From: UBA6136 sp964386975
GTDB lineage: Bacteria; Pseudomonadota; Gammaproteobacteria; Methylococcales; Methylococcaceae
Assembly (NCBI GenBank): GCA_964386975.1
Contig: CAYLUS010000001.1
Coordinates: forward strand, 1 to 64,000
Length of the DNA stretch: 64,000 bases
Direction: 5' to 3'
Shown: positions 52,743-61,169 of the stretch, one piece after another
Layout of the letters: every line of letters begins with the position of its first letter
How positions within the stretch are numbered: position 1 is the first letter of the stretch
Position numbers and translations under genes: made by a program
Notes under the pieces: generated by a model
The model's database searches: none
Seen by the model: only the letters and a program-made list of their open reading frames with translations
What the model was told of the DNA's origin: nothing

Positions 52743-54482
52743 ATGTCAGCCAATCCGCTGGCCGACACGCCTGTGATAGCGTCTTCTCCCCTCCCCAGAT
52801 ATCTTGCCTTTACTCAGGAACTGGTCGCTCGCGGAAAAATGCGCGAGACCGAAATTACGCGCGCCGAACGCTTGGCCGCCCAGACCGATGAGACCCGGAT
52901 ACCGGCTCTTCTCGTCAAGCTTGGCATTCTGTCAGAGCGGGATTCAGCAGAGGTACTGGCGGCCGTAACAGCACTTCCGCTGGTGCAAGCGGACGATTAC
53001 CCCGACACTTCGCCTCTCCCAGATACCATCTCCTTGCGCTTTTTAAAGGAGAACCATCTGGTTGGCCTGAGCGCTTCGGATCAGGAAGTCACGCTGGCGG
53101 TCACGGATCCCCTTGATATTGAATTGGTCGATGCCATGGCCCTCGCCTGTGACAGGGCGGTGGTATTGAAGGTCGGGGTGGGCAGTGAAATTGACCGTGC
53201 GCTTGAGACCCAACTGGGTCCTGGCAAATCCCTTATGGGCGAGATTGTCGACTCGTTTGGCAGCGACGAAGATGTCAATGAGGCGGATGTAGAACACCTC
53301 AAGGATCTGGCCTCTGAGGCGCCCGTTATCCGAATGGTCAACCTGATCATGCAGCGCGCGGTAGAAATGCGGGCCTCGGACATTCATGTCGAGCCCTTCG
53401 AACAGACACTCAAAGTCAGATTTCGGATCGACGGGGTCCTGCGGGAAGTGGAATCGCCTCCGGTTCGCTCCACAGCCGCGGTGATCTCGCGCATCAAGAT
53501 CATGGCCAAACTGAACATCGCGGAGAGACGGCTTCCGCAAGATGGTCGCATCAAGCTTCAGGTTCAGGGCAAAGAGCTGGACCTTCGCGTTTCTACCGTA
53601 CCGACAATGCACGGCGAAAGCGTCGTGATTCGACTATTACACAAGGAGAGCATCAAGTTCGACTTCAACTCCCTTGGATTTGAGGGGGGGTCGCTCGACC
53701 GTTTCATGGGCGTGCTCGAGCAGCCCCATGGCATTATCCTGATCACAGGCCCCACCGGTAGCGGCAAAAGCACGACCCTTTATACCGCTCTGCACAAAAT
53801 CAACACGCCGGACCGCAAGATCATCACGGTCGAAGATCCGGTTGAATATCAGCTGGAGGGCGTCAACCAGATCCAGACTAAACCCCAGATCGGTCTTACC
53901 TTTGCCGCCGCCCTGAGATCCATTGTCCGTCAGGATCCGGATGTGATCATGATCGGAGAAATGCGCGACATCGAAACCGCGCGTATCGCGGTTCAATCCG
54001 CTCTGACAGGCCATCTGGTCCTGTCGACCCTCCACACCAATGATGCCGCCGGTGGCGTGACTCGCCTGCTTGACATGGGCCTTGAGGACTACCTGATCAG
54101 TTCAACCGTGAATGGCATCCTGGGGCAACGTCTGGTACGAAAGCTCTGCCCCCTCTGCAGAGAGTCCTATGAGCCGCTCCCCGAGGCCGCCGCGGAGCTT
54201 CGGCTCTGGAATTACAGTGATGCACGCGACATCCCGCTCTATCGCCCGGTGGGATGCCAAGCCTGTGATGGCACAGGTTACAAGGGTCGTTTGGCCATTA
54301 CCGAACTTTTGGTCATGAGCGATGATATCCGGCGTCTGGTCATGACCAATGCCCCCGCTCGTAAAATTGAAGAGCAGTCACTCCTTGAAGGAATGAGCAC
54401 CATGTATGAGGACGGGGTGCGCAAGGCCGTTCAGGGCCTGACAACGGTTGAAGAAGTCCTGCGCGTCACATCCGAAGGTTAA
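52743..54482 (+). CDS. gspE: Type II secretion ATPase GspE
   Basis: GspE is the cytoplasmic hexameric ATPase powering pseudopilus assembly. The 579-aa protein has the N1 domain, the N2 region SEAPVIRMVNLIMQRA, the Walker A motif GPTGSGKST (336-344), the Asp box around EDPVEYQLEGVNQ, Walker B VIMIGEMRD (401-409), the His box LSTLHTNDA, and a zinc module (Cys469, Cys472, Cys505, Cys508). GAGGA lies 9 nt before the ATG. It is first of the gspEFGHIJKLMND cluster and 17 nt from gspF. Confidence 0.96.
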   Translation: MSANPLADTPVIASSPLPRYLAFTQELVARGKMRETEITRAERLAAQTDETRIPALLVKLGILSERDSAEVLAAVTALPLVQADDYPDTSPLPDTISLRFLKENHLVGLSASDQEVTLAVTDPLDIELVDAMALACDRAVVLKVGVGSEIDRALETQLGPGKSLMGEIVDSFGSDEDVNEADVEHLKDLASEAPVIRMVNLIMQRAVEMRASDIHVEPFEQTLKVRFRIDGVLREVESPPVRSTAAVISRIKIMAKLNIAERRLPQDGRIKLQVQGKELDLRVSTVPTMHGESVVIRLLHKESIKFDFNSLGFEGGSLDRFMGVLEQPHGIILITGPTGSGKSTTLYTALHKINTPDRKIITVEDPVEYQLEGVNQIQTKPQIGLTFAAALRSIVRQDPDVIMIGEMRDIETARIAVQSALTGHLVLSTLHTNDAAGGVTRLLDMGLEDYLISSTVNGILGQRLVRKLCPLCRESYEPLPEAAAELRLWNYSDARDIPLYRPVGCQACDGTGYKGRLAITELLVMSDDIRRLVMTNAPARKIEEQSLLEGMSTMYEDGVRKAVQGLTTVEEVLRVTSEG

Positions 54483-54499
54483 ATCTGCAGCAACCCACC

Positions 54500-55717
54500 A
54501 TGCCGCTTTATCACTTCAAAGCCGTCAACCGGGATGGGGAGGTCCTGGATGAAGAGCGGGATGCGGCCAGCGAGGCCGCCCTCCTCGCTAAACTCCAGGA
54601 AGAGGGTCTGCTGCCGATCAAGATTCAGCCGGCAGGGGCAGGCACCCTGTCATTTCTTAAGTTGGGTCGTCGACGGGTTCGGATCACGCACCAGCAGGTC
54701 TCACTGTTTACGCGGGAGCTGCTGACCCTCCTGGAGGCGGGCCTCCCTCTGGACCGCGCCCTCAATGTGCTTTTGGAACTCAGCGCAAAAGAGCCAGACT
54801 TCAATGGAATGATCAGTAAAATTCTTGAGCGGATCAAAGGAGGGGCTCAATTATCCGAGGCCCTTGAGGCACAAGGCCCTGTTTTTTCTAGGTTTTACCT
54901 GAATCTCATTCGGGCGGGTGAGGCCGGTGGCGCACTTGAAGTTGTTCTTGAACGGCTCTCTCGCTACCTCGACAGCTCCAAGGAGCTTCGCGATACGGTA
55001 ACGACCGCTATGATTTACCCGATCATCCTGGTGATCATGGCTATTGGCTCCCTGCTCCTGCTTTTGACCTTCGTGGTCCCCCAATTCACCGAGATGTTTG
55101 AAAGCGCAGGCAAGGAGCTTCCGATTCCAACCCAGATTGTCGTAGGCACCGCGGATGTCATCCAGAATTATTGGTGGGTCGCCGTCCCCGTGTTCCTGGG
55201 TCTTTCCAGCTGGATTCGCTACCAGCGCTCGGATCCAACGCGGCGATTGATCTGGGATGGATGGATGCTAAAACTGCCGCTGTTTGGCGACCTGATCCTG
55301 AAATTTCAAGTTGCCAGCTTCAGTCGGACGCTCTCGACCTTGCTGAGCAATGGCGTACCTTTGCTGGCCTCACTGGCCATCGTCAAGGACACGCTCGACA
55401 ACAAACTGGTGGCGCAAAAACTGGAACTGGCGGTCTCAAGCCTGAAGGAAGGAGGGCAATTAACTGCACCCCTCATGGAGGCCGCCATTTTTCCATCGCT
55501 GGCGATGCAAATGATCAAGCTGGGTGAAGAGTCGGCCCAGCTTCCTGAAATGCTAGAGCGAGTGGCCAGCACCTACGACAAGGAAATCAAGATTTCAATT
55601 CAGCGACTCCTGGCACTTCTGGAGCCTATCCTGATCGTCAGTCTAGGCATCATGATCGGTGGGATCATCATCTCGATCCTCATGGCCATCCTGAGCGTCA
55701 ACGATCTGGCCTTCTGA
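54500..55717 (+). CDS. gspF: Type II secretion inner membrane platform protein GspF
   Basis: This 405-aa polytopic protein contacts GspE and GspL. It starts PLYHFKAVNRDGEVLDEE, has two T2SSF domains (LFTRELLTLLEAGLPLDRAL and FSRTLSTLLSNGVPLLASL), and three membrane segments (about 165-190, 215-235 and near the C-terminus). Length matches XpsF/PulF. No prepilin peptidase gene is in the window. Confidence 0.96.
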   Translation: MPLYHFKAVNRDGEVLDEERDAASEAALLAKLQEEGLLPIKIQPAGAGTLSFLKLGRRRVRITHQQVSLFTRELLTLLEAGLPLDRALNVLLELSAKEPDFNGMISKILERIKGGAQLSEALEAQGPVFSRFYLNLIRAGEAGGALEVVLERLSRYLDSSKELRDTVTTAMIYPIILVIMAIGSLLLLLTFVVPQFTEMFESAGKELPIPTQIVVGTADVIQNYWWVAVPVFLGLSSWIRYQRSDPTRRLIWDGWMLKLPLFGDLILKFQVASFSRTLSTLLSNGVPLLASLAIVKDTLDNKLVAQKLELAVSSLKEGGQLTAPLMEAAIFPSLAMQMIKLGEESAQLPEMLERVASTYDKEIKISIQRLLALLEPILIVSLGIMIGGIIISILMAILSVNDLAF

Positions 55718-55818
55718 ACGAACTCGCATGAACGTCCCCTTCGTGTGAAAATTGCAATACATCCGTAAATTGACATCTAAAGACCCCTTACGGAGGGGCA
55801 AATTCACCCCACGCAAAC

Positions 55819-56280
55819 ATGGATTCCTGCATGAAGACAATACAGCTCATCACCCTAAGGCATTCAACCCGAAACATGAGCGGCTTTACCCTCATCGAGC
55901 TTCTGGTCGTGCTTGCCATCATCGGCCTTCTCGCGGGCCTCGTCGGACCTCAGGTCATCAAGCACCTTGGCGAATCCAAAACCAAGACTGCCAAGCTTCA
56001 AATCGAGGAACTCGCATCTGCCCTTGACATGTATCGCCTGGATGCAGGTCGCTACCCCAACCCGGAAGAGGGCCTTGGGGCACTGGTTGAGCAGCCCGCC
56101 TCATCCGCCTACTGGAATGGACCTTACCTGCGCAAGAAGAAAATGCCGCTGGACCCCTGGAATAACGCCTACCACTATGTGATACCCGGCGAGCACGGCA
56201 AATTCGATATCTTCAGCTTAGGTGCGGACAACGCCGAAGGTGGCGAGGGCGAGGATCAGGACGTCACGAGTTGGGACTAG
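55819..56280 (+). CDS. gspG: Major pseudopilin GspG
   Basis: This main subunit of the T2SS pseudopilus has 153 aa. The prepilin site is MSG|FTLIELLVVLAIIG (cleavage after Gly22, Glu at +5). The C-terminal calcium-binding loop LGADNAEGGEGEDQD is typical of GspG. ATG 55819 is used; ATG 55831 is also possible and would give a shorter leader. It follows gspF by 101 nt, the longest gap in the cluster, so a secondary promoter may exist there. Confidence 0.95.
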   Translation: MDSCMKTIQLITLRHSTRNMSGFTLIELLVVLAIIGLLAGLVGPQVIKHLGESKTKTAKLQIEELASALDMYRLDAGRYPNPEEGLGALVEQPASSAYWNGPYLRKKKMPLDPWNNAYHYVIPGEHGKFDIFSLGADNAEGGEGEDQDVTSWD

Positions 56281-56321
56281 ACCCATCACAGGACGCATGG
56301 GCAGCCCGTTCCTAAGGCCCC

Positions 56322-56849
56322 ATGAATACTGTTGCCCAAGACACTGGGTTGAAAAACGTGAATCAAAGCTGCGGCAGCATGGCTGATTATTGGCCAGGTG
56401 GGCGCGGCTTTACGCTCCTCGAAATGCTGATAGTCATCGCCATTTCGGCGATCGTTCTAGCAACGCTGGTGCCTAATTTCGCCCCAGCAATTGCACGAGC
56501 CCATCTCATTACCGCCACCCGTGACATTGCCTCTGCACTTCGACTGGCCCGTGCCTTGGCGATCAGCCAGGGGCAGGACACGACCCTTGAAATCGATACC
56601 CGCGAGGGGACCTATCGTATTCCAGGAAAGCCCAAAACCTATGCGCTTCCCTCCGACATCGAATTGGGCCTCTTTACCACCTCGACGGAAACTCTCGACG
56701 AGGGACGTGGACGTATCCGGTTTTTTGCAGATGGCTCAGCCACAGGCGGCCGCGTCACCTTAAATGGCGCAAAAACCCAACGATTTATCGACATCAACTG
56801 GCTTACGGGTGAAATCAAAATCACGGAACCCGATCTCACGGGATCTTAA
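56322..56849 (+). CDS. gspH: Minor pseudopilin GspH
   Basis: This 175-aa pseudopilin has a long 29-residue leader ending GGRG|FTLLEMLIVIAISAIV, with Glu at +5. The C-terminal domain is beta-rich, with a GRIRFFADGSATGGRVTL strand pair that recalls the FxxxGxxxGG feature of GspH/FimT. It forms part of the pseudopilus tip complex with GspI, J and K. It lies 41 nt after gspG and overlaps the start of gspI. Confidence 0.9.
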   Translation: MNTVAQDTGLKNVNQSCGSMADYWPGGRGFTLLEMLIVIAISAIVLATLVPNFAPAIARAHLITATRDIASALRLARALAISQGQDTTLEIDTREGTYRIPGKPKTYALPSDIELGLFTTSTETLDEGRGRIRFFADGSATGGRVTLNGAKTQRFIDINWLTGEIKITEPDLTGS

Positions 56850-57279
56850 CGGACGACCGGGCTCATGGGGCTTCTCGCTCCTTGAAATCTTGGTTGCCCT
56901 TGCGATCCTGGCGCTCTCTCTGGGTGTTCTTCTTCGAATTTTTGCTGGCGGCGGCCACATCGCCAGAACCTCTGATGAGTATGCCAGAGCCGTTCTGACC
57001 GCCGAGTCACTAATGAATTCTTTCGGAGCCCAAATCCCGCTCACCCCAGGAATCTCTCAGGGCGATCTGCCGGAGGGCTATCACTGGGAATTGAAAGTCA
57101 TGCCCTACGTTTTCAACCCATCACTTCTGGGGGATAGCGCGCAGAATGCGGTGGGAGTGGCCCTCCCTTACACGCTTGAACTTACCGTGTCCTGGGGTGG
57201 CGAAGAGGATCCCCGTGCCTTTAGCCTCCAGAGCCTCAGGTTAATCCCACAAAAACCCTCTGGCGCCAAATTCCAGTGA
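56764..57279 (+). CDS. gspI: Minor pseudopilin GspI
   Basis: The prepilin motif is GSWG|FSLLEILVALAILALSLG, with Glu at +5, characteristic of GspI. From ATG 56764 the product has 171 aa with a 36-residue leader and an 86-nt overlap with gspH. A GTG at 56809 would give a more usual 21-residue leader and may be the true start. It nucleates the tip complex with GspJ and GspK. The stop overlaps the gspJ start (GTGA). Confidence 0.88.
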   Translation: MAQKPNDLSTSTGLRVKSKSRNPISRDLNGRPGSWGFSLLEILVALAILALSLGVLLRIFAGGGHIARTSDEYARAVLTAESLMNSFGAQIPLTPGISQGDLPEGYHWELKVMPYVFNPSLLGDSAQNAVGVALPYTLELTVSWGGEEDPRAFSLQSLRLIPQKPSGAKFQ

Positions 57280-57923
57280 AGTCACCCTGCAGCCATGGCT
57301 TTACCCTGATCGAGGTCCTCATTGGTACCGCGCTTCTGGGAATGATGATGCTCATCCTGACCGGCAGCCTGCGAGTAGGTGCCGAAAGCTGGGACAAGGG
57401 TGAAAAACGACTGGAGGAAGCGAACCGGCTTTTCACCGTCGAATCCTTCCTCGCAAAGCATGTTGCAGGCCTTCTTCCTCTCTCTGGGGTCAATCGCCGC
57501 GGGGAAATGGAACCGGCCGTCCTCGGGAATGTGCATTCCCTGACCTACATCGCGGCCCTGCCGGATCAACTCCAAGGCGGCGGCATTTTCAAGTTCAACT
57601 ATTACCTTCAGGAAAAAAATGGGAACCTGGCGCTCAGAGTCGCCATCGTGCCCTACATTTCCAATCCGGTCCGTGAGATGGACGACCTTCCGGCACTCGA
57701 TGACATTGTCGTCGTCGATCAACTTAGGGATTTTAAAATCAGCTATTACGGCAGAGTCTCAAGAGCCGGCAATCCCTACGCCACCCAGGATGACCCCCTC
57801 AAATGGACGAACGTTTGGCGAGATTATCAATTTCCACAACTGATTCGCATGGAAATTACCCGGGAGGGCGAGGACCCCTGGCCTCCACTGATGATTGCGC
57901 CCCGAACACAGATGCTGAGGTGA
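57276..57923 (+). CDS. gspJ: Minor pseudopilin GspJ
   Basis: This 215-aa product starts at GTG overlapping the gspI stop. It has a short leader KSPCSHG and then FTLIEVLIGTALLGMMMLIL with Glu at +5. The globular domain is large, as expected for GspJ, with YLQEKNGNLALRVAIVPYI in the middle. It is part of the I-J-K tip of the pseudopilus. Confidence 0.9.
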   Translation: MKSPCSHGFTLIEVLIGTALLGMMMLILTGSLRVGAESWDKGEKRLEEANRLFTVESFLAKHVAGLLPLSGVNRRGEMEPAVLGNVHSLTYIAALPDQLQGGGIFKFNYYLQEKNGNLALRVAIVPYISNPVREMDDLPALDDIVVVDQLRDFKISYYGRVSRAGNPYATQDDPLKWTNVWRDYQFPQLIRMEITREGEDPWPPLMIAPRTQMLR

Positions 57924-57929
57924 GACCGC

Positions 57930-58847
57930 TTGAAATCGCCCCCCGCCCGACAGAAAGGGATGGCCCTGATCATGGTGCTCTGGGTCATCAGCCTGATGAC
58001 CATCATGGCTGGCAGTTTCTCCCTGACCACCCGACGTGAAACTGAACAGCTCACACATGCGCACGAGAGAGCCAAGGCCACGGCGCTGGCTGAAGGGGCC
58101 ATCAACTATGCCATGTTCATGCTCAGCCTTCCCAACCAGCAGTTCCGTTGGAAATCCGATGGCACACCCTACCTCTGGCAGTTCGAAAAGTCCGTGGTAC
58201 GGATTCGTATCCTCGATGAGGGCGGTAAGGTGGACCTCAATGCCGCCCAGGAGCAGACACTCAAGGCAACCTTGCGTTTTGCGCTTGGCAATGAGGAACA
58301 GGCAAATCGGCTGGGAGACATCATCCTCGACTGGCGCGATCAGGACGATACCCGGCGTACCAGTGGCGCAGAAATGGACGACTATCTGGCACTTAAAAGC
58401 CAGAGTCCGCCTCAAAACAGGAACTTTCTGATTCTCGACGAGCTACGGGGAGTGCTAGGCATCACACCCAAAATCTACCGCCAACTGGAAAACTGGTTTA
58501 CGTTATACTCAGGTAGTGATGGATTGAATACATCCAAGGCATCGCCCGAGATTCTGATGGCGCTGATGCGCGGGGACCGTTCGGCTGTGGAAAGTTACCT
58601 CGTGCAGCGCCAGCAGACGGCGCCTGGCCTGCCCGGACCGCAACTGCCGCCGATTGCAGGACTCCCAAACTCGAGTGTGGCGGATGCTGCCTTCAGTGTG
58701 ATTGCTGAATCAGCCATCGGAGACGGCCAGCGTTTCGGCGTGATAGCCACCATCCGAAGAGGCGGCAGTAATGGATCACCCTTCACCTACCTCCGCTGGA
58801 AGCCTTACCAACTCCCGCCCGAGCGTCCTGAAAACCGCCCAATGTGA
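57930..58847 (+). CDS. gspK: Minor pseudopilin GspK
   Basis: This 305-aa tip pseudopilin has its prepilin site in RQKG|MALIMVLWVISLM. Position +5 is not Glu, which is the hallmark of GspK. The globular part has the GKVDLNAAQEQTLKATL and ILDWRDQDDTRRTSGAE segments of the family. The start is TTG 57930, 6 nt after the gspJ stop. Length is typical. Confidence 0.92.
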   Translation: MKSPPARQKGMALIMVLWVISLMTIMAGSFSLTTRRETEQLTHAHERAKATALAEGAINYAMFMLSLPNQQFRWKSDGTPYLWQFEKSVVRIRILDEGGKVDLNAAQEQTLKATLRFALGNEEQANRLGDIILDWRDQDDTRRTSGAEMDDYLALKSQSPPQNRNFLILDELRGVLGITPKIYRQLENWFTLYSGSDGLNTSKASPEILMALMRGDRSAVESYLVQRQQTAPGLPGPQLPPIAGLPNSSVADAAFSVIAESAIGDGQRFGVIATIRRGGSNGSPFTYLRWKPYQLPPERPENRPM

Positions 58848-58873
58848 TCGGATAGTTACGCCCCTTCAGCCTG

Positions 58874-59959
58874 ATGAATTCGCTGTTCAGCACTGACAAG
58901 TCTTTGGACGCCCACGCCAGGGATCTCTGGCAATGGTGGCTGTCCGAAATCAGTTCCATGGTGCCTCCGAAGTTGCTCCGTTTCCTCGGGGGGCCCGGCG
59001 AGCAAGTGATTCTGGAGTGGGACCATTCCAGACTTCGAATTTTCCATGCAACCCCCCTCGGTGAAACTGAGATTTTGGGGACAGAAAACCGGCAAGACCT
59101 TCTCGAAAAGCACCCCGAATGGACAGAAACCCGCGTCGCGCTGAGACTGGCAGAGGAGCAAGGACTCAAGCGGCATTTCAAACTGCCTTTGGCTGCTGAA
59201 GAAAATCTCAATCAGGTCGTTGCCTTTGAAATGGACCGGCTGACGCCATTTAAAAATGACCAGGTCTACAGCGCGACCACGGTTCTCTCAAGGTCCAGAG
59301 CAAACCGCCAGATTGAAGTGGAACTGGTGCTGACTCCCAAAGAGAAGCTGGACCGACTGATTGAAGACCTTGCGCAACGGGGCTGGCGTCCTGAAACCGT
59401 CTTTCTCAAAGGAACCTATAAAGTAGCGAACAGCGACCTACTGCCCGAGCGGCTCAAGCCCAAAAAAAACGAACTGCCGCAAATCTTGAATCTGACGCTA
59501 GCCAGCACGATAAGCGCCTTCCTGATTTTATTGCTCATTCTGCCTCTCTGGTCTGCCCGGGTCGAATCCAATCGCCTTCGGGGCGAAATCAAAAAAACCA
59601 GCAAGATGGCTCAGGAAGTGGAATCGATGCGTGAGGAATCGGACAAGCTCCTCCATCAGGCACTTTTCCTTCAGGAAAAAAAACGCTCTGAACCGCTGCT
59701 GCTTGATACCCTTGAAGAACTCAGCCGCGTCATTCCTGACGATACCTGGCTCAATGGGCTGCAGTTTGCCAACGATCGGGTCATTATTCAGGGGCAATCA
59801 CCCTCCTCCTCCAGTCTGATCAAGCAAATCGAGGCATCCCCACACTTCAGAAATGTCAATTTTGTGTCCCCCGTCACCAAAGATGCAGGTAACAACCTCG
59901 AGCGGTTCCAAATCGCCGCCGATGTCGTGAACGGGAGGTTTTCTGAAGAAGCTCATTGA
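58874..59959 (+). CDS. gspL: Type II secretion protein GspL (XpsL type)
   Basis: GspL is a bitopic membrane protein that links GspE to GspM. The 361-aa product has a cytoplasmic actin-like/PilM-like N-terminal half, with AFEMDRLTPFKNDQVYSA (the region preceding the GspE-binding part), one membrane helix (about 205-225) and a PilN-like periplasmic part with a coiled coil and IPDDTWLNGLQFANDRVIIQ. The layout agrees with XpsL. The 3' end overlaps the probable gspM start by 17 nt. Confidence 0.9.
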   Translation: MNSLFSTDKSLDAHARDLWQWWLSEISSMVPPKLLRFLGGPGEQVILEWDHSRLRIFHATPLGETEILGTENRQDLLEKHPEWTETRVALRLAEEQGLKRHFKLPLAAEENLNQVVAFEMDRLTPFKNDQVYSATTVLSRSRANRQIEVELVLTPKEKLDRLIEDLAQRGWRPETVFLKGTYKVANSDLLPERLKPKKNELPQILNLTLASTISAFLILLLILPLWSARVESNRLRGEIKKTSKMAQEVESMREESDKLLHQALFLQEKKRSEPLLLDTLEELSRVIPDDTWLNGLQFANDRVIIQGQSPSSSSLIKQIEASPHFRNVNFVSPVTKDAGNNLERFQIAADVVNGRFSEEAH

Positions 59960-60545
59960 ACGGCTTAATCAGCCGATCACCTTTGACAAATCAAGGACCA
60001 GCGCCATTGGGGTCTTGATCGCCCTGCTTTTGTTGGTTTATCTGATTCTGTTGCTGCCGCTACAGATCCTCACCGGTGATTATCGGGACACGGCGGAGAA
60101 TCAACGCTTTAAGCTACAACGGCTGAAGCAGGCGGTCAGCGAAAAGGATTTAATCCTTCAGCGCTTGGACAAGATCAAGGCCCTCTCTCAGGGAAATGAG
60201 GCCTTCCTGCCCACTGGCGCGCCATCGATTGCAAGCGCCGAGTTGCAATCCCGAATCAAGCAGATTGTTGGCCAGGCGGGGGGAGAACTGTCTAGCACCC
60301 AAGTCATACCCGAGCAAAACGAGGAAAACGCCATCCGGATTGGGGTCAAAGCCCGGTTAAATGCTTCTACACCCACTCTGCGCCAAATTCTTCACGATTT
60401 TGAATCCGGTAAGCCCTATCTGTTCATCGACAACCTCAACATTCGGCCTATTCGGCAACCCCGAAATCCGAAGGACAAAAATGCCGGTGAGGACGACAAA
60501 CTCAGCGTCGATTTTGACGTGATCGGTTACATGCAGGCGCCATGA
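59943..60545 (+). CDS. gspM: Type II secretion protein GspM, probable CUG start
   Basis: GspM is a small bitopic partner of GspL. The frame has a hydrophobic helix (VLIALLLLVYLILLLPL) and a periplasmic ferredoxin-like domain with SAELQSRIKQIVGQAGGE and FESGKPYLFIDNLNI. The first conventional start (TTG 60015) lies inside the helix and removes the cytoplasmic tail. CTG at 59943 follows GGGAGG by 4 nt and gives the natural N-terminus (M)KKLIERLNQPITFDKSRT and 200 aa. No ATG, GTG or TTG lies between. It overlaps gspN by ATGA. Confidence 0.85.
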   Translation: MKKLIERLNQPITFDKSRTSAIGVLIALLLLVYLILLLPLQILTGDYRDTAENQRFKLQRLKQAVSEKDLILQRLDKIKALSQGNEAFLPTGAPSIASAELQSRIKQIVGQAGGELSSTQVIPEQNEENAIRIGVKARLNASTPTLRQILHDFESGKPYLFIDNLNIRPIRQPRNPKDKNAGEDDKLSVDFDVIGYMQAP

Positions 60546-61091
60546 TCGAATTTCTCCTCAGTGACCGGCTCCGTCCTTATCGACTGTCTGTGGTCCTTGG
60601 CGCGGGGGCCCTGCTCTTGGTCATGCTTCTTGCTCTGGAATGGTTCCTCATCAAACCTTCCCCGNNNNNNNNNNNNNNNNNNNNNNNNNNNNNNNNNNNN
60701 NNNNNNNNNNNNNNNNNNNNNNNNNNNNNNNNNNNNNNNNNNNNNNNNNNNNNNNNNNNNNNNNGACCGGGTTCGACTCCAGCAAGGGGGCATCGAGGAA
60801 GACCTCCTTCTGGTCAAAAAGCACCCTAAAGGAACAAACCCGACCGCACAGGGAACTCCCGCAGCCAACCACACGGCTCAGCAACCGCAGGCCGCAAACC
60901 CGGCCACAGGTCAAGCTGTGATGCCGGCAAACGCACCGATGGGCCAAAACGGCGTTCCGGCCCCCTCTCGTCAGATGGCGCCACCTAAGAGAGCATCGGA
61001 CGATGACGACATGATGCCATCTGAAGAAATGCAGCCGAATGATGCCTCACAGGCCAACGATCCAGGTGGATCCGATGAATCCATGGAATAG
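60542..61091 (+). CDS. Type II secretion GspC/GspN-type protein (XpsN position), interrupted by an assembly gap
   Basis: The N-terminal part has a cytoplasmic tip and one membrane helix (RLSVVLGAGALLLVMLLALE). After 100 N the frame continues with DRVRLQQGGIEEDLLLVKK, which resembles the homology region of GspC. A Pro/Ala/Asn/Gln-rich and then acidic tail follows. In Xanthomonas the gene in this place, xpsN, does the GspC job of bridging the inner membrane platform to the secretin. The two parts need a gap length divisible by three. GspC versus GspN cannot be settled without the missing sequence. Confidence 0.75.
60665..60764. other. Scaffold gap, 100 N, inside the gspN/gspC-like gene
   Basis: Exactly 100 undetermined bases. 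The flanking halves of the gene are in different frames across this placeholder, so its length is not real. Confidence 0.98.
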
Positions 61092-61169
61092 GGCGGGCTG
61101 CCGCCTCAATAAAGGACCCAACCAGCCAACGACCGGCTCATGCGCTAACATAGCGCACTCGCCTACCTG

